DNA from: Vibrio fluvialis
GTDB taxonomy: Bacteria; Pseudomonadota; Gammaproteobacteria; Enterobacterales; Vibrionaceae
Length of the DNA stretch: 64,000 bases
Direction of reading: 5' to 3'
Assembly: GCF_900460245.1 (NCBI RefSeq)
Contig: NZ_UHIP01000001.1
Span: 1,984,001 to 2,048,000, forward strand
The notes beneath the pieces were generated by a model. The model made no database searches and had not been told where the DNA came from. It saw only the letters and a program-made list of their open reading frames with translations. Shown here piece after piece: positions 42,490 through 52,468 of this stretch. Numbering within the stretch: the stretch's first letter is position 1; every line of letters begins with the position of its first letter. The position numbers were made by a program, and so were the translations under genes.

Positions 42490-44559
42490 TTAAATCGGTC
42501 TAACACTGTCTTTATCAAGTTCAGCGCTAAAACGTCGCTCAATAAATTGTACATTAGGATCGGCCACCAGATTGTCGATGGCACGTGAGAGTTTGCCCTG
42601 ATAAAGGCGCTCTCTAAGCTCTAAAGGTGTTTCACCGTCTTCACCGATGGTGACGGACAGATGACAATCCTCATTCAATTGGTCATTCAGAGCCTGCAGA
42701 AGTTCACTCTGCGCTTTGTCCGTATTGAGGTGTGCGTGCGATGGACGCAATGTCAGCTCAATCGACGCTCCGTTTTTCTTGTAGGTCGAATTCAGCGCTA
42801 GCTGCTCCACCAATTTCGCCGTATGTAAACGTTGAATCAGGCTGGCCCACTGATCGAGTTCAATCGCCTCATGAATCAACTTTTCAGTCATTTCCGGCGT
42901 TTTTTCATGTTCTAGGGCACGTTTGATCTGCGTTGGCGTCAACTCACTCTTTGCCTGCGTTTCCACTGGCAGGTTTTGCGTAGGACGCCATTGATACGCT
43001 TCATCATCCGGAGTGTCATCGACAGACGTCGCAGAATAAGGCGACATCTGCGCAGCATGCTGGCCACGCTGGGCTACACGCTCAAGAACCGAGACCGGTT
43101 TAGCAGATGCCGCATCAGGCTTTTTTGGATCAGAACCTTTCTGAGCCAGACCTTGACGCTGAGAACGCAGTTGATGACGCAATCCCACCATCGGCGATGG
43201 TTTGCTTTCACTCTCAACTGTTGGTTGTTGAACGGGCGCCTCTGGTTGTGAAGCACTTTGCGGCGCAGGTTGAGGCACAGGTTCACTCATCGGCTCAGGT
43301 ACACTCGGCGGCGGAGCTGAAGGACGCTCGTACTCGGCTGGCTGCGGCTGAACTCTTGGTGTCGCGTGTGGCGCTTGAGATGCGGATACTGGCGCTGCTG
43401 AAGGCTGAACAGCTTGAGTCTGACTTGGCGCAACTGCTGCTGGCTGAGTCGAAATCACCTGTGCAACCGAAGCCTGCGACGGTCGGAACGCCATCATACG
43501 CAGAGTGATCATTTCGATACCAACACGCGGCGTTGGTGACAACGACAAATCATCACGACCTTTGATTGCAATCTGGTAATAGAGCTGTACATCTTGCGGC
43601 GATAGGCTTTTGGCCAGCCACTGAATTTTCTCAGCATCAGGCTGCGCTTTATCAATGCTGGATGGCAGCGCTTGATACATCGCGACACGATGAAGCTGCG
43701 CCGCCAGTTGCTGCAACAATCCGTCCCACTCCACACCGTTTTGAGCCAGTGCTTCAATGCTGTCCATGACGGTTTGTGGTTGCGTGCTGCTGATCGCTTG
43801 CAGTAAATGCAACGCTTGATCGGTATCGAGTGTCCCCAACATATGAGACACCACTTCCTGCTGCACCTGGCCGTTGCCAAGAGCGATGGCCTGATCGGTT
43901 AAGCTCAGCGCGTCACGCATACTGCCATCGGCGGCATGCGCAATCATCGCCAGTGCTTTACTTTCACTGCTTACCTGTTCGGCAGCTAGGATGTGTTCCA
44001 ACTGATGCTGAATGTTTTCAACATTGATCGGTTTGAGGTGGAATTGCAGACAACGAGACAAAATCGTCACAGGAAGTTTCTGCGGATCCGTCGTTGCCAG
44101 CAAGAATTTCACATACTCTGGCGGCTCTTCTAAGGTTTTCAGCAGCGCGTTAAAGCTGTGACGAGACAACATGTGTACTTCGTCAATCAGGTAGACCTTA
44201 AAGCGACCGCGAGCTGGTTTGTACTGAACATTATCCAGCAGTTCACGGGTATCTTCGACTTTAGTTCGTGAGGCCGCATCGATCTCCAACAGGTCGACAA
44301 ATCGCCCCTGATCGATCTCTTTACACGTCGCACATTCACCACATGGTGTGGCGGTGATGCCCGTTTCACAGTTTAGTCCTTTGGCAAACAGACGACCGAT
44401 GGTCGTTTTACCAACACCACGCGTGCCGCTAAACAGGTACGCATGGTGCAATCGGTTCTGCGCCAGAGCATTTTCTAAAGCCGTTAATACATGTGCCTGA
44501 CCCACGACTTCGTTAAATTTGGTGGGTCGCCATTTTCGCGCTAAGGCAAGATAACTCAT
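42490..44559 (-). CDS. dnaX: DNA polymerase III tau subunit (gamma by frameshift)
   Basis: A 689-residue tau clamp-loader subunit. The AAA+ domain carries Walker A GTRGVGKTT (about 45-53), zinc cysteines C-x8-C-x2-C-x2-C in the CETGITATPCGECATC region, and LIDEVHMLS. A long Pro/Gln/Ser-rich linker (about 370-500) precedes domains IV-V, which bind DnaB and the polymerase core. An in-frame A AAA AAG heptamer at 43126-43120 would let ribosomes slip to -1 and stop after one more codon, making a gamma form of 481 residues. It follows apt by 21 bases. Confidence 0.96.
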   Translation of the reverse strand: MSYLALARKWRPTKFNEVVGQAHVLTALENALAQNRLHHAYLFSGTRGVGKTTIGRLFAKGLNCETGITATPCGECATCKEIDQGRFVDLLEIDAASRTKVEDTRELLDNVQYKPARGRFKVYLIDEVHMLSRHSFNALLKTLEEPPEYVKFLLATTDPQKLPVTILSRCLQFHLKPINVENIQHQLEHILAAEQVSSESKALAMIAHAADGSMRDALSLTDQAIALGNGQVQQEVVSHMLGTLDTDQALHLLQAISSTQPQTVMDSIEALAQNGVEWDGLLQQLAAQLHRVAMYQALPSSIDKAQPDAEKIQWLAKSLSPQDVQLYYQIAIKGRDDLSLSPTPRVGIEMITLRMMAFRPSQASVAQVISTQPAAVAPSQTQAVQPSAAPVSASQAPHATPRVQPQPAEYERPSAPPPSVPEPMSEPVPQPAPQSASQPEAPVQQPTVESESKPSPMVGLRHQLRSQRQGLAQKGSDPKKPDAASAKPVSVLERVAQRGQHAAQMSPYSATSVDDTPDDEAYQWRPTQNLPVETQAKSELTPTQIKRALEHEKTPEMTEKLIHEAIELDQWASLIQRLHTAKLVEQLALNSTYKKNGASIELTLRPSHAHLNTDKAQSELLQALNDQLNEDCHLSVTIGEDGETPLELRERLYQGKLSRAIDNLVADPNVQFIERRFSAELDKDSVRPI
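43115..43140 (-). promoter_or_regulatory. Programmed -1 frameshift site of dnaX
   Basis: On the minus strand the heptamer A-AAA-AAG (43126-43120) sits in the zero frame as CCA AAA AAG, codons 478-480. After a -1 slip the next codons are GCC and TGA (43117-43115). AAAGG lies nine bases upstream as an internal Shine-Dalgarno-like stimulator. A GATGC/GCATC stem begins three bases downstream, with a second stem (AACCG/CGGTT, 43100-43087) after it. This is the same arrangement as the E. coli dnaX signal. Confidence 0.85.
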
Positions 44560-44580
44560 GAAACCTTCCGATGTGAGTGT

Positions 44581-45126
44581 TTAGTGACCTTCAAATTCAC
44601 AGATGCTGTAAACGTTCAAGCCTAAACCTTCAAGACGCTTGTCACCACCAATTTCTGGCAGGTTGATAACAAACGCTGCATGCTCAACTTCACCACCCAA
44701 CTGACGGATCAGTTTTGTTGTCGCTTCAATCGTACCGCCAGTTGCCAGCAAATCATCCACTACCAGTACTTTGTCGCCTGGTTTGATCGCATCTACGTGG
44801 ATTTCTAGAGTGTCAGTGCCGTATTCCAAATCGTAGGTTTGCGCTACGGTTTCGCGTGGCAGCTTGCCTGGTTTGCGAACAGGCACAAAACCCACACCCA
44901 GTTCCAGTGCTAATGGCGCGCCAAACAGGAAGCCGCGCGCTTCAGTACCAACGACTTTGGTGAAACCCATCTCTTTGTAACGATCCAAAAATAATTGGAT
45001 GGTTGCCTGATAGGCTTTGGCATCTTCAAGCAGGCTGGTCACGTCGCGGAACAGGATGCCTGGTTTTGGGTAGTCTTGAATGCTTTTGATGCTTGATTTG
45101 ATCAGTGAAAGAGTTTCGGTTGTCAT
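44581..45126 (-). CDS. apt: Adenine phosphoribosyltransferase
   Basis: A 181-residue purine-salvage enzyme converting adenine and PRPP to AMP. The PRPP-binding motif [13 protein letters not shown] is near residue 125, and [21 protein letters not shown] is the second family signature. It is followed after 21 bases by dnaX, with which it is probably co-transcribed. Upstream lie 130 bases and then ybaN in the same direction. Confidence 0.95.
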   Translation of the reverse strand: MTTETLSLIKSSIKSIQDYPKPGILFRDVTSLLEDAKAYQATIQLFLDRYKEMGFTKVVGTEARGFLFGAPLALELGVGFVPVRKPGKLPRETVAQTYDLEYGTDTLEIHVDAIKPGDKVLVVDDLLATGGTIEATTKLIRQLGGEVEHAAFVINLPEIGGDKRLEGLGLNVYSICEFEGH

Positions 45127-45256
45127 AACTAATTTAACTTCGATTGGCCTGACGCGGTACAGAGCCGAATCAGGTAATAAGGTTTCCGCCGGTCAATTTT
45201 CACCGTGCAGAAAAAACAAACGCCCACTCGAAGAGCGGGCACACTTCCACATAATG

Positions 45257-45661
45257 CTAGTGATTTTCTTGTTGGTTAGCAACCAGCTCGTGAGTCGGAA
45301 GTCGCAGAAAGCAGGTGATCAATACCACAAGCCCAACAAACAGCAGAGCTTTCAACCATAAATGAGGAATAACGGTAATCGAAAATGCGAAACTGAGGAG
45401 TATGAAGATGCAACCGCGTTGCTTTACCCGCTTGGAAACAGCTTTGTTCTGTTGCCAATTAGTCAAAATCGGCCCGAACAGTCGATGTTGATGCAACCAA
45501 CGATGGAATTGAGGGCTGCTGCGCATAAAGCATGCACTGGCCAACAACAAGAAAGGGGTGGTAGGTAGAAGAGGAAGTACGATGCCCAGAATCCCCAGGC
45601 CAACACTGAGACCACCAACAATATTTAACAGCAGATGACGAATATTGATGGTGAACCTCAC
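45257..45661 (-). CDS. ybaN: YbaN-family (DUF454) inner-membrane protein
   Basis: A 134-residue membrane protein with about three hydrophobic segments and the DUF454 signature LGIVLPLLPTTPFLLLASACFMRSSPQFHRWL. In E. coli ybaN also neighbours apt. The function is not known. It reads toward apt with a 130-base gap, and a 43-codon reading frame lies 52 bases upstream on the same strand. Confidence 0.88.
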   Translation of the reverse strand: MRFTINIRHLLLNIVGGLSVGLGILGIVLPLLPTTPFLLLASACFMRSSPQFHRWLHQHRLFGPILTNWQQNKAVSKRVKQRGCIFILLSFAFSITVIPHLWLKALLFVGLVVLITCFLRLPTHELVANQQENH

Positions 45662-45713
45662 TTAAGCCAAACCCAACTCTCGAACCGTGCCGACATTTGG
45701 GTTTGAAACTTGA

Positions 45714-45845
45714 TTAGAAACCTGCGTAACCGTTCACTACGCGAATCCACGTCAGGGTCGCTGGAAGGGTTGGGATCAACAGGGCTGCAATAAAACCTAA
45801 AAAGTACAGCACATTGTAAGGTTCTTTAAACTCTTTGTCTGCCAT
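45714..45845 (-). CDS. Small membrane peptide of 43 residues
   Basis: A short reading frame beginning MADKEFKEPYNVLYFLGF and ending VVNGYAGF. GAGAAG lies five bases before ATG 45845. A hydrophilic, charged head is followed by one hydrophobic stretch (about 13-31, rich in Leu, Phe, Ile, Ala) and a short polar tail, the layout of a single-span inner-membrane peptide. It could precede ybaN in a transcript. Good ribosome site, sensible composition and no competing frame make it likely real, but I do not recognise a family. Confidence 0.6.
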   Translation of the reverse strand: MADKEFKEPYNVLYFLGFIAALLIPTLPATLTWIRVVNGYAGF

Positions 45846-45996
45846 GATTAGCTTCTCTAGTGTAGGTGACTTACTTTCAGTCCGGCCCCAAAAAACAGAG
45901 CATCGGATTAATAATTGTTTTGAGGCGCTGACTATACCTTAAACAATTTGTCACAAACACGGACAAAGCATGTGGTTATTCTGGGTGGGTTAAATA

Positions 45997-46024
45997 GCTC
46001 ACACTCTGTAGGCAGAGTGTGAGC
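45997..46024 (-). terminator. Stem after the RssB-like gene
   Basis: GCTCACACTCTG-CCTA-CAGAGTGTGAGC, a 12-pair perfect stem nine bases past the stop codon. The T-run after it on the minus strand is poor (TATTTAA), so efficiency is uncertain. Confidence 0.65.
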
Positions 46025-46033
46025 AGAAGGACG

Positions 46034-47137
46034 CTAGGTAGCAGCACCTTGGTAGATATCGAGAATAAAACTGCTGGCGCCAAGGCAACTGAGTGACAGT
46101 TGGCAGGCGTTATGAATCAATAAGTCTTTGGTAATGAAATTCTTCATACAGTTTTCGCCCAACTTTACACCCGCCGCAATATGCTGCGTCATGTAACCGT
46201 TCGACCACTGACTATCCAATCCCGCAGGCAGAATAGACAAGGTTCCATCGCTCAGGTTGGCGAGACCGAAAACAGCCGCGACCGGTTCTGCACAATCGGA
46301 ACACTCAATGCCACGTTCGACAATCTCCGCCAAATCTTTGAGATCGGCGTTAAAACTGCGTAAGTTGCGCAGGTAATCGTGAAACAGTGCCCGCACCAAT
46401 AAGGTACTCGCAACGCCTTTGTCCCCATCGCTGGATGAGTCGACAATATAAAACGCAAACTGCCCATTCATCAGCCATGCATAATCAAAAACCAGCGGCA
46501 TAACGTCGGTGGACTGCAGTAAACGGTAACTGCATTTCCATACCCCTTGCGCCGTGTCTTTATCAGGCAGAAGAGCGTGTAACAAGTCTTTAGCCGCACT
46601 CGGATTATCGTGCAAGTACTCCAGATGCCAGTGGAGTTCCTGTTCTTCGGGAATGTCTCCTCCTCCATCGACTCGGAACCATTGGCTGGAAAAATCGCGC
46701 AGATCAGCCATGTGATGCGAGGCATCTTCCAACGTACTTTCAATAGCGCAACCTAAATGTTCATGATTTCCGATCGGCTTGGCGAGAAAATCCTTGATCC
46801 CGTAGCGCAAAGCCTTGGCCACGTCAGACATTTCATCCGTGCCAGACACGACTATCATCGGTAAAGATGGATATTCCAAACTTACTTCTTCAACGAATTC
46901 AATGCCATCGAGCACTGGCATTGATAAATCACACAGCACCAGATCCGGTGCTACTTTTCTGAGCTTTCTCAGCCCATCCAGGCCGTCTTCTGCCTCCATC
47001 ACCTTATATCCCTGAGCGGACAGATAGCCACTGGTGATCCGTCTGAAAATCGGATCATCATCAACTAACATAATCAGCTTTTCAGACAGCGGTTTGGGAG
47101 CCGAGAATTCATTAGCCCTGATGTGAGTTTTATACAT
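46034..47137 (-). CDS. RssB-like response regulator with PP2C-type output domain
   Basis: A 367-residue protein: a receiver domain (about 20-140, with LIMLVDDDPIFRR, phospho-acceptor Asp in LVLCDLSMPVLDG and Lys in DFLAKPIG) joined to a C-terminal PP2C/SpoIIE-like domain (about 195-367: QGVWKCSYRLLQSTDVM, FAFYIVDSSSDGDKGVAS). The layout is that of RssB, the adaptor that delivers RpoS to ClpXP, and of related anti-sigma phosphatases. I place the start at ATG 47137 because GAGG lies eight bases before it; the frame is open 21 codons further. Divergent from aphB. Confidence 0.75.
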   Translation of the reverse strand: MYKTHIRANEFSAPKPLSEKLIMLVDDDPIFRRITSGYLSAQGYKVMEAEDGLDGLRKLRKVAPDLVLCDLSMPVLDGIEFVEEVSLEYPSLPMIVVSGTDEMSDVAKALRYGIKDFLAKPIGNHEHLGCAIESTLEDASHHMADLRDFSSQWFRVDGGGDIPEEQELHWHLEYLHDNPSAAKDLLHALLPDKDTAQGVWKCSYRLLQSTDVMPLVFDYAWLMNGQFAFYIVDSSSDGDKGVASTLLVRALFHDYLRNLRSFNADLKDLAEIVERGIECSDCAEPVAAVFGLANLSDGTLSILPAGLDSQWSNGYMTQHIAAGVKLGENCMKNFITKDLLIHNACQLSLSCLGASSFILDIYQGAAT

Positions 47138-47240
47138 AGCTTCTACCTCACTATGCTCTTCCTGTTCACAATCTGCTTTATTGTTATAAGATGGTTTCAT
47201 ACGTTACTTAAAAAGTAGTCATGAAATAAGATTTATACAA

Positions 47241-47285
47241 ATATTCCACTTTGCACGGCAGTTGCATACTATATGTATGGAATAT
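47241..47285. promoter_or_regulatory. Inverted repeat in the aphB divergent promoter region
   Basis: ATATTCCA (47241-47248) and TGGAATAT (47278-47285) form a perfect eight-base inverted repeat spaced 29 bases apart. It encloses two TTGCA words (47251-47255, 47262-47266) and CATAC/GTATG. It lies midway between the two divergent genes and could bind a LysR-type tetramer, for instance AphB itself. Confidence 0.4.
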
Positions 47286-47377
47286 CACGAATCGCACGAC
47301 AAGTTGACGTGACGCAATCTTTGACAACTGATATCCGTATAAATTACTCAAATTCGTAAAATAATGTGTCAGGAACA

Positions 47378-48253
47378 ATGAAATTAGATGACCTAAACCT
47401 CTTTCGACTGGTTGTCGAAAATGGGAGCTACACCGCTACTTCCCGCAAGACGATGATTCCTGTAGCGACCATCACCCGACGCATTCAAGCGCTTGAAGAT
47501 TCTCTGAATCTAAGACTTTTGAATCGCCATGCTCGCAAACTCTCTTTAACTGAAGCAGGTGAACGTTTTTTTAGTGACTGTTCACCGTTATTGCAACGTT
47601 TGGCGTCAATGGCAGAAGAAATTACCGACGAATGTCGCGGTGCTTCTGGCAAGATCAAAATTTCGTCACCCTATAATTTGACGAAGCGCATGATGATGCC
47701 GATGTTCAATGAGTTCATGAAAAAGTACCCGGAAATCAACATTGAACTGACCACCAGTAACCACGCAGATCAACTTGATCCAACCGAGTGGGACGTCATT
47801 TTCCGCGTCGGCCCACAACGTGACTCGAGCCTGATTGCGAGAAAAATCAGTGAAGTGAAAGATATTCTGGTCGCCAGCCCGGATTATCTGGCTAAGAATC
47901 CCGCGCCAACTCATGCCGAAGACCTGAATCATCACTCGCTGCTGAAAGGTTATCCGCTCATTAAATGGCAACTGACGAATACAAAAGGCGAGACCGTCAT
48001 CAACGGTGACAAAGGACGTTTTCAGGCCAACGCACTGAACGTGGTAAGAAGCGCCTGTTCAGAAGGCTTAGGCATTACTCTGATGCCGGATGTGATGCTG
48101 CGTGAATACATCGCAGATGGCAGCTTGGTACGCGTTCTCAGTGATTGGAGCGCCAACCCTCGCGACATTTACATGCTCTACAACCACAAAGATCATTTGC
48201 CGGAAAAAGTCCGTCTGTTTATTGATTTTGTGATTGCTTACCACATTCATTGA
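47378..48253 (+). CDS. aphB: LysR-family regulator AphB
   Basis: A 291-residue LysR regulator. The first residues MKLDDLNLFRLVVENGSYTATS and the following helix-turn-helix (TMIPVATITRRIQALEDSLNLRLLNRHARKL, about 28-58) agree closely with V. cholerae AphB as I know it. That protein activates tcpPH with AphA and responds to low pH and anaerobiosis. The effector domain contains EWDVIFRVGPQRDSSL. AGGAACA lies directly before ATG 47378; a GTG four codons upstream is less likely. Virulence genes of the V. cholerae type are not in this window, so the targets here may differ. Confidence 0.9.
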   Translation: MKLDDLNLFRLVVENGSYTATSRKTMIPVATITRRIQALEDSLNLRLLNRHARKLSLTEAGERFFSDCSPLLQRLASMAEEITDECRGASGKIKISSPYNLTKRMMMPMFNEFMKKYPEINIELTTSNHADQLDPTEWDVIFRVGPQRDSSLIARKISEVKDILVASPDYLAKNPAPTHAEDLNHHSLLKGYPLIKWQLTNTKGETVINGDKGRFQANALNVVRSACSEGLGITLMPDVMLREYIADGSLVRVLSDWSANPRDIYMLYNHKDHLPEKVRLFIDFVIAYHIH

Positions 48254-48263
48254 TCGACACAAA

Positions 48264-48286
48264 AAAGAGGGCCACAGGCCCTCTTT
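48264..48286. terminator. Bidirectional terminator between aphB and the nitroreductase gene
   Basis: AAAGAGGGCC-ACA-GGCCCTCTTT between convergent genes, with A-run and T-run flanks. Confidence 0.9.
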
Positions 48287-48313
48287 TACGTAGAGAATTC
48301 AGACGCACGCTGA

Positions 48314-48862
48314 TTAGAGAAATTCCACAAACTGGCTCAGCTCGCGTTCTGGCACTTTCATTGGCGTGGTTCCCGGAGTTCCCAAGTAAAGGAAACCCAC
48401 TATCTGATCATCGCCTCCCAAACCAAAGGCTTGATGTACCTCAGGATGGAACATCCAATTACCTGAACGCCAAATACCCTGATAGCCCTGAGCAATAGCG
48501 GCCATCTGCATCGCTTGTACTGCGCATCCGGCTGACAAATGCTGTTCAAACGCGGGGACTTTTTCATGAGGCGTGACTTTCGCGATCACAGTGATCACCA
48601 TTGGGGCACGAAATGGCGCATTTTTCACTTTCGTTACTACTGCTTCTTCACTGTTATCGGCAATTGCCGCTTTAACCAGAATGTTGGATAGCTTCTGCAA
48701 TCCGCTGCCCTGAGCAATGACAAAACGCCACGGCATCAGGTTGGCATGATCCGGTGCGCGCAATCCGGCACGAATAATATTTTCCAGTGCCTTGCCTTCT
48801 GGTGCGGGAGCATCCAGTTTGGCAACCGAACGGCGGTTTAACAGCAGTTCAAGTGCATCCAT
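48314..48862 (-). CDS. NAD(P)H nitroreductase, YdjA type
   Basis: A 182-residue FMN-dependent nitroreductase-fold enzyme. NRRSVAKLDAPAP near the N-terminus, RAPDHANLMPWRFV, and the C-terminal half with GYQGIWRSGNWMFHPEV and GFLYLGTPG match the minimal YdjA subgroup. The natural substrate is unknown. It is convergent with aphB and stands alone: fadJ lies 137 bases further downstream of its start, also on the minus strand. Confidence 0.88.
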   Translation of the reverse strand: MDALELLLNRRSVAKLDAPAPEGKALENIIRAGLRAPDHANLMPWRFVIAQGSGLQKLSNILVKAAIADNSEEAVVTKVKNAPFRAPMVITVIAKVTPHEKVPAFEQHLSAGCAVQAMQMAAIAQGYQGIWRSGNWMFHPEVHQAFGLGGDDQIVGFLYLGTPGTTPMKVPERELSQFVEFL

Positions 48863-48999
48863 GTTGAATCCTTCTTACTTCTTGATATTTCGAATTATGC
48901 TAGCACAGAATTTTGGCTGACACTTGTGGCTGATGTCGGGATTGAGAGAAAAAAACGGGGCCAATGCCCCGTTCATGTCTACGACAAAAATATCGTTCA

Positions 49000-51126
49000 T
49001 TACGCCGGATAAAAATGCTCGTCCAGACCAGCTCGCGTCAGCAGACCGTCACACGGCGCAAAGCGGTCACCGTATTTCTCAGCATGCTGATTCATGAGTT
49101 CGACCAACTTTTTGATGCCAATATGATCCATGTAGCGGAACGGACCACCCAGGAAAGGCGGGAAACCGATACCGAAAATGGCACCGATATCGCCGTCACG
49201 CGGGCTGCGGATAATACCCTCATCCAGACAACGCACCGCTTCATTCAGCATCGGCAGAATACAGCGCAATGCGATATCTTTATCATTGAACTTAGATTCC
49301 GGAGTCAGCTTCAGCAATTTGTATACTGACTTGTCGACTTCCTTCTTCTTGCTGCCTTTATAGCTGTAGAAACCTTTACCCGATTTACGGCCTTTACGAC
49401 CATCATTCAGCAACGTATCGAACACGTCCGGCCCTTGGAAACGCGGCCCCAACTCTTTGACCAGAATCGGCATGATCTTCGCACCGATATCAACGCCAAC
49501 TTCATCCAGCAAAGTAATTGGCCCGACCGGGAAACCGAAATCAAGTAGGGCTCGGTCAAGGTTTTCAATCGGCTCACCAGCCATCAGGATTTGGGCGGCT
49601 TCATTCATGTACGGCGCCAAAATGCGGTTCACGTAAAACCCAGCGCAGTCTTTAACCACAATTGGCGTTTTGCCCTGTTTACGCGCAAGAGCAACCACCG
49701 TAGAAATGGTTTCATCCGAGGTCGTTTCATGCGGAATCACTTCCACCAGCGGCATTTTCTCAACCGGACTGAAGTAATGCAGGCCGACGATGTTTTCCGG
49801 ACGTGACGCTTTGGCGGCGATTTGATGAATCGGCAGCGATGAAGTATTGGTGGCGAAGATGGTGCTCAACTTAGCATTGGCTTCAATATCCGCCACCATC
49901 TGCTGTTTCAGCGACAAATCTTCAAACACCGCCTCAATGACCACATCGGTATGATTAAAGCTGGTGAAATCGGTTCCGCCAGTGAGCTTGCTCATCTCGG
50001 CTTGCAGCTGTGCTTTGCTCAGAATTCTGCGCTTGCGCTGCTTGTCGAACAACTTGTAGTTGTAGTTGAGCGCGTTCAGGATGCCGTCGTTAGACACATC
50101 TTTAATACGGACAGGCACCTTCGCTTTGGCCACGCTGACATGGCTGATGCCCGCGCCCATCAAACCGCCACCCAACACGCCAACGCGATTCACTTTCAGC
50201 GGTTTAGCGTCAGAACCGTTCTCTTTTTTCATCTCTGTTGTAGCAAAGAAGATCGAACGCAACGCTTTCGATTCCGGTGTCATCACCAGTTCACCAAAAC
50301 GCTTGGCTTCCAGCTCAAGTCCCGCTTTCATGCCCTTTTCTAGACCATGCTGAATCACTTCCAGAATCGCCTTGGCTGCCGGGTAGTTACCGCGCGTCTT
50401 TTGTTCCGTTTTCTTACTCGCCTGATCAAAGATCACTTTGCGACCAAAGCCCGTCTGCGACATCAGCTTTTCTTTGGTCGACAATGGAACTTTGCCTTTT
50501 TTCTTACCTTTTTCGTCAATAAAGCGCTTGGCGACATCCAGCAGGACAGCTTGTGGCACACAAGCGTCAACCACACCCAGCTTTTTCGCTTTTTTGGCGC
50601 GGAGCTGCTTACCCGTAAGAATTAAGTCCAGCGAAGGCAGCAAGCCAATCAAACGAGGCAGACGCTGCGTACCACCTGAACCAGGCAGCAGGCCGAGCAT
50701 CACTTCCGGCAGACCAAGACGGGTTTTGTCATCATCACTGCACACTCGGTAATCACACGCAAGAGCCAGCTCCAGGCCACCGCCCAAACATGGACCATGA
50801 ATCGCAGCGACCACAGGGAATGGCAGATCGGACAACTGCTGGAACATTTCCTGACCTTGAGTAGCCAGCGCTTGTGCTTCCGGCGCCGAAGTACAGGCCT
50901 CCAGCATGCGTACGTCCGCCCCCGCGATGAAATTGTCGGGCTTGAGTGAATGTACAATCAGGCCTTTGAGCTGACTTTTTTGTGATTCCAGTTGTTTGAA
51001 CACCGCTTGCATGTCTTCGGCAAATGCCGCCTGCAAGGTGTTCATTTTTTCTCCCGGCACATCAATCGCCAGCCACGCAATGTTCTGCTCATCAACACTC
51101 AGATGAAATGCTTTAGATTGGCTCAT
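49000..51126 (-). CDS. fadJ: Fatty-acid oxidation complex alpha subunit FadJ
   Basis: A 708-residue bifunctional enoyl-CoA hydratase/3-hydroxyacyl-CoA dehydrogenase. The crotonase part (about 1-190) has [18 protein letters not shown] and the glutamate-bearing [21 protein letters not shown]. The dehydrogenase part begins at [18 protein letters not shown] (about 318) and contains [17 protein letters not shown]. Length, and pairing with FadI rather than FadA, make it the anaerobic-type FadIJ complex. Its ATG overlaps the fadI stop codon by one base, so the two are translationally coupled. Confidence 0.95.
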   Translation of the reverse strand: MSQSKAFHLSVDEQNIAWLAIDVPGEKMNTLQAAFAEDMQAVFKQLESQKSQLKGLIVHSLKPDNFIAGADVRMLEACTSAPEAQALATQGQEMFQQLSDLPFPVVAAIHGPCLGGGLELALACDYRVCSDDDKTRLGLPEVMLGLLPGSGGTQRLPRLIGLLPSLDLILTGKQLRAKKAKKLGVVDACVPQAVLLDVAKRFIDEKGKKKGKVPLSTKEKLMSQTGFGRKVIFDQASKKTEQKTRGNYPAAKAILEVIQHGLEKGMKAGLELEAKRFGELVMTPESKALRSIFFATTEMKKENGSDAKPLKVNRVGVLGGGLMGAGISHVSVAKAKVPVRIKDVSNDGILNALNYNYKLFDKQRKRRILSKAQLQAEMSKLTGGTDFTSFNHTDVVIEAVFEDLSLKQQMVADIEANAKLSTIFATNTSSLPIHQIAAKASRPENIVGLHYFSPVEKMPLVEVIPHETTSDETISTVVALARKQGKTPIVVKDCAGFYVNRILAPYMNEAAQILMAGEPIENLDRALLDFGFPVGPITLLDEVGVDIGAKIMPILVKELGPRFQGPDVFDTLLNDGRKGRKSGKGFYSYKGSKKKEVDKSVYKLLKLTPESKFNDKDIALRCILPMLNEAVRCLDEGIIRSPRDGDIGAIFGIGFPPFLGGPFRYMDHIGIKKLVELMNQHAEKYGDRFAPCDGLLTRAGLDEHFYPA

Positions 51127-52433
51127 TACTCCACCTCCAGAATCATTGCTGCGCCCAGACCACCCGCGGCACATGCGGTATTCAATGCCAAACCGCCGCC
51201 GCGACGTTTCAATTCGCGCAGTGTTTGCGTGATCATACGTGCACCTGTCGCCGCAAATGGGTGTCCATAAGCCAGTGAACCGCCCAGTACGTTAAACTTG
51301 TCCATATCGACTTCACCAATCGCCTGACTGCGGCCTAAACATTCTTGGGCAAACTTATCGCTGGCAAACATTTTCAGGTTAGCCAGTGTTTGTGCGGCGA
51401 ACGCTTCGTGCATATCGATCAGGGTGAGATCGCCGAGCGTAATACCCGCTCGATCGAGTGCCATCGGTGTCGCGTAAGACGGGCCCATCAGCATGTCTTT
51501 TTCAACACCGATCGCGGAAAATGCGTAAGAGCGAATGTAGCCGAGGATCTCAAGCCCTAACTCTTTCGCGCGGCCTTCACGCATCAGCATGATGGCCGCC
51601 GCGCCATCGGTCAGTGGCGTACTGTTCGCAGCGGTCACACTGCCGTATTGGCGATCAAACGCCGGGCGAAGTTTGGCATAGCCTTCAAGAGTCGAATCCA
51701 GACGAATGTTGTTATCAGTATCGATCCACTTTTTGTACGGTTCAGGGAAAGCCGTCATCACTTCGCCACAAATCTTACCGTCTTTCCATGCCTGCGCTGC
51801 CAGTGTGTGAGAACGGTGCGCAAGCGCATCCTGATCCTGACGCGAAATGCCATGTGACTTCGCCATCTGCTCAGCCGTCTGTCCCATAGATAAACCGGTT
51901 GAGTATTCCGCCACTGCCGGCGGCACTGGCATCAAATCTTTCAGAGACAATGATTTCAAGACGTTCAGCTTCTGACCTAGCGTTTTGGTTTTGCTTAGCG
52001 CAAGCAGACTGGAAGCCAGCTTCTTGGAAACGCCAATCGGCAAAACAGACGACGAATCCGCACCACCAGCGATACCGATATCAATCGTGCCAGCCATAAT
52101 GCTTTCGGCCACGTTGACGGCGGACTGGAAGCTGGTCGCACAAGCTCGGGTCACACTGTAAGCATCGGTATGAATGTTCATGCCAGTGCCCAGTACGATT
52201 TCACGTGCAATGTTGGGTGCTTCCGGCATCTGCACTACCTGACCAAATACCACCTGCTCGATCAGCGCAGGATCGATATCCGTTCTTGCCAGCATCTCGC
52301 TGACAACCATTTTGCCCAAATCAACAGCTGGCACTTGGCCAAATTCTGTACTTTGGCGCGCAAAGGGAGTACGTAGACCCGCTACGACAGCTACACGTTC
52401 ACCCGAACGTGTTCTCACTTCCTGTTTGCCCAT
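51126..52433 (-). CDS. fadI: 3-ketoacyl-CoA thiolase FadI
   Basis: A 435-residue thiolase that cleaves 3-ketoacyl-CoA to acetyl-CoA and the shortened acyl-CoA. The active-site Cys98 is in [11 protein letters not shown]. The C-terminal [11 protein letters not shown] gives the catalytic His, and CAAGGLGAA the second Cys. The length is that of FadI, longer than FadA. AAGGAG lies before the ATG. The promoter upstream carries a FadR operator across the predicted start site. It forms an operon with fadJ. Confidence 0.95.
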   Translation of the reverse strand: MGKQEVRTRSGERVAVVAGLRTPFARQSTEFGQVPAVDLGKMVVSEMLARTDIDPALIEQVVFGQVVQMPEAPNIAREIVLGTGMNIHTDAYSVTRACATSFQSAVNVAESIMAGTIDIGIAGGADSSSVLPIGVSKKLASSLLALSKTKTLGQKLNVLKSLSLKDLMPVPPAVAEYSTGLSMGQTAEQMAKSHGISRQDQDALAHRSHTLAAQAWKDGKICGEVMTAFPEPYKKWIDTDNNIRLDSTLEGYAKLRPAFDRQYGSVTAANSTPLTDGAAAIMLMREGRAKELGLEILGYIRSYAFSAIGVEKDMLMGPSYATPMALDRAGITLGDLTLIDMHEAFAAQTLANLKMFASDKFAQECLGRSQAIGEVDMDKFNVLGGSLAYGHPFAATGARMITQTLRELKRRGGGLALNTACAAGGLGAAMILEVE

Positions 52434-52449
52434 TGTTTCTCCTTAGAAT

Positions 52450-52466
52450 AAGAGGTCTGACCTGAT
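52450..52466. promoter_or_regulatory. FadR operator of fadIJ
   Basis: AAGAGGTCTGACCTGAT agrees at 14 of 17 positions with the FadR consensus, including the whole GGTCTGACC core. It covers the transcription start predicted from the adjacent promoter (near 52462), the same arrangement as at fadH. Confidence 0.75.
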
Positions 52467-52468
52467 GC

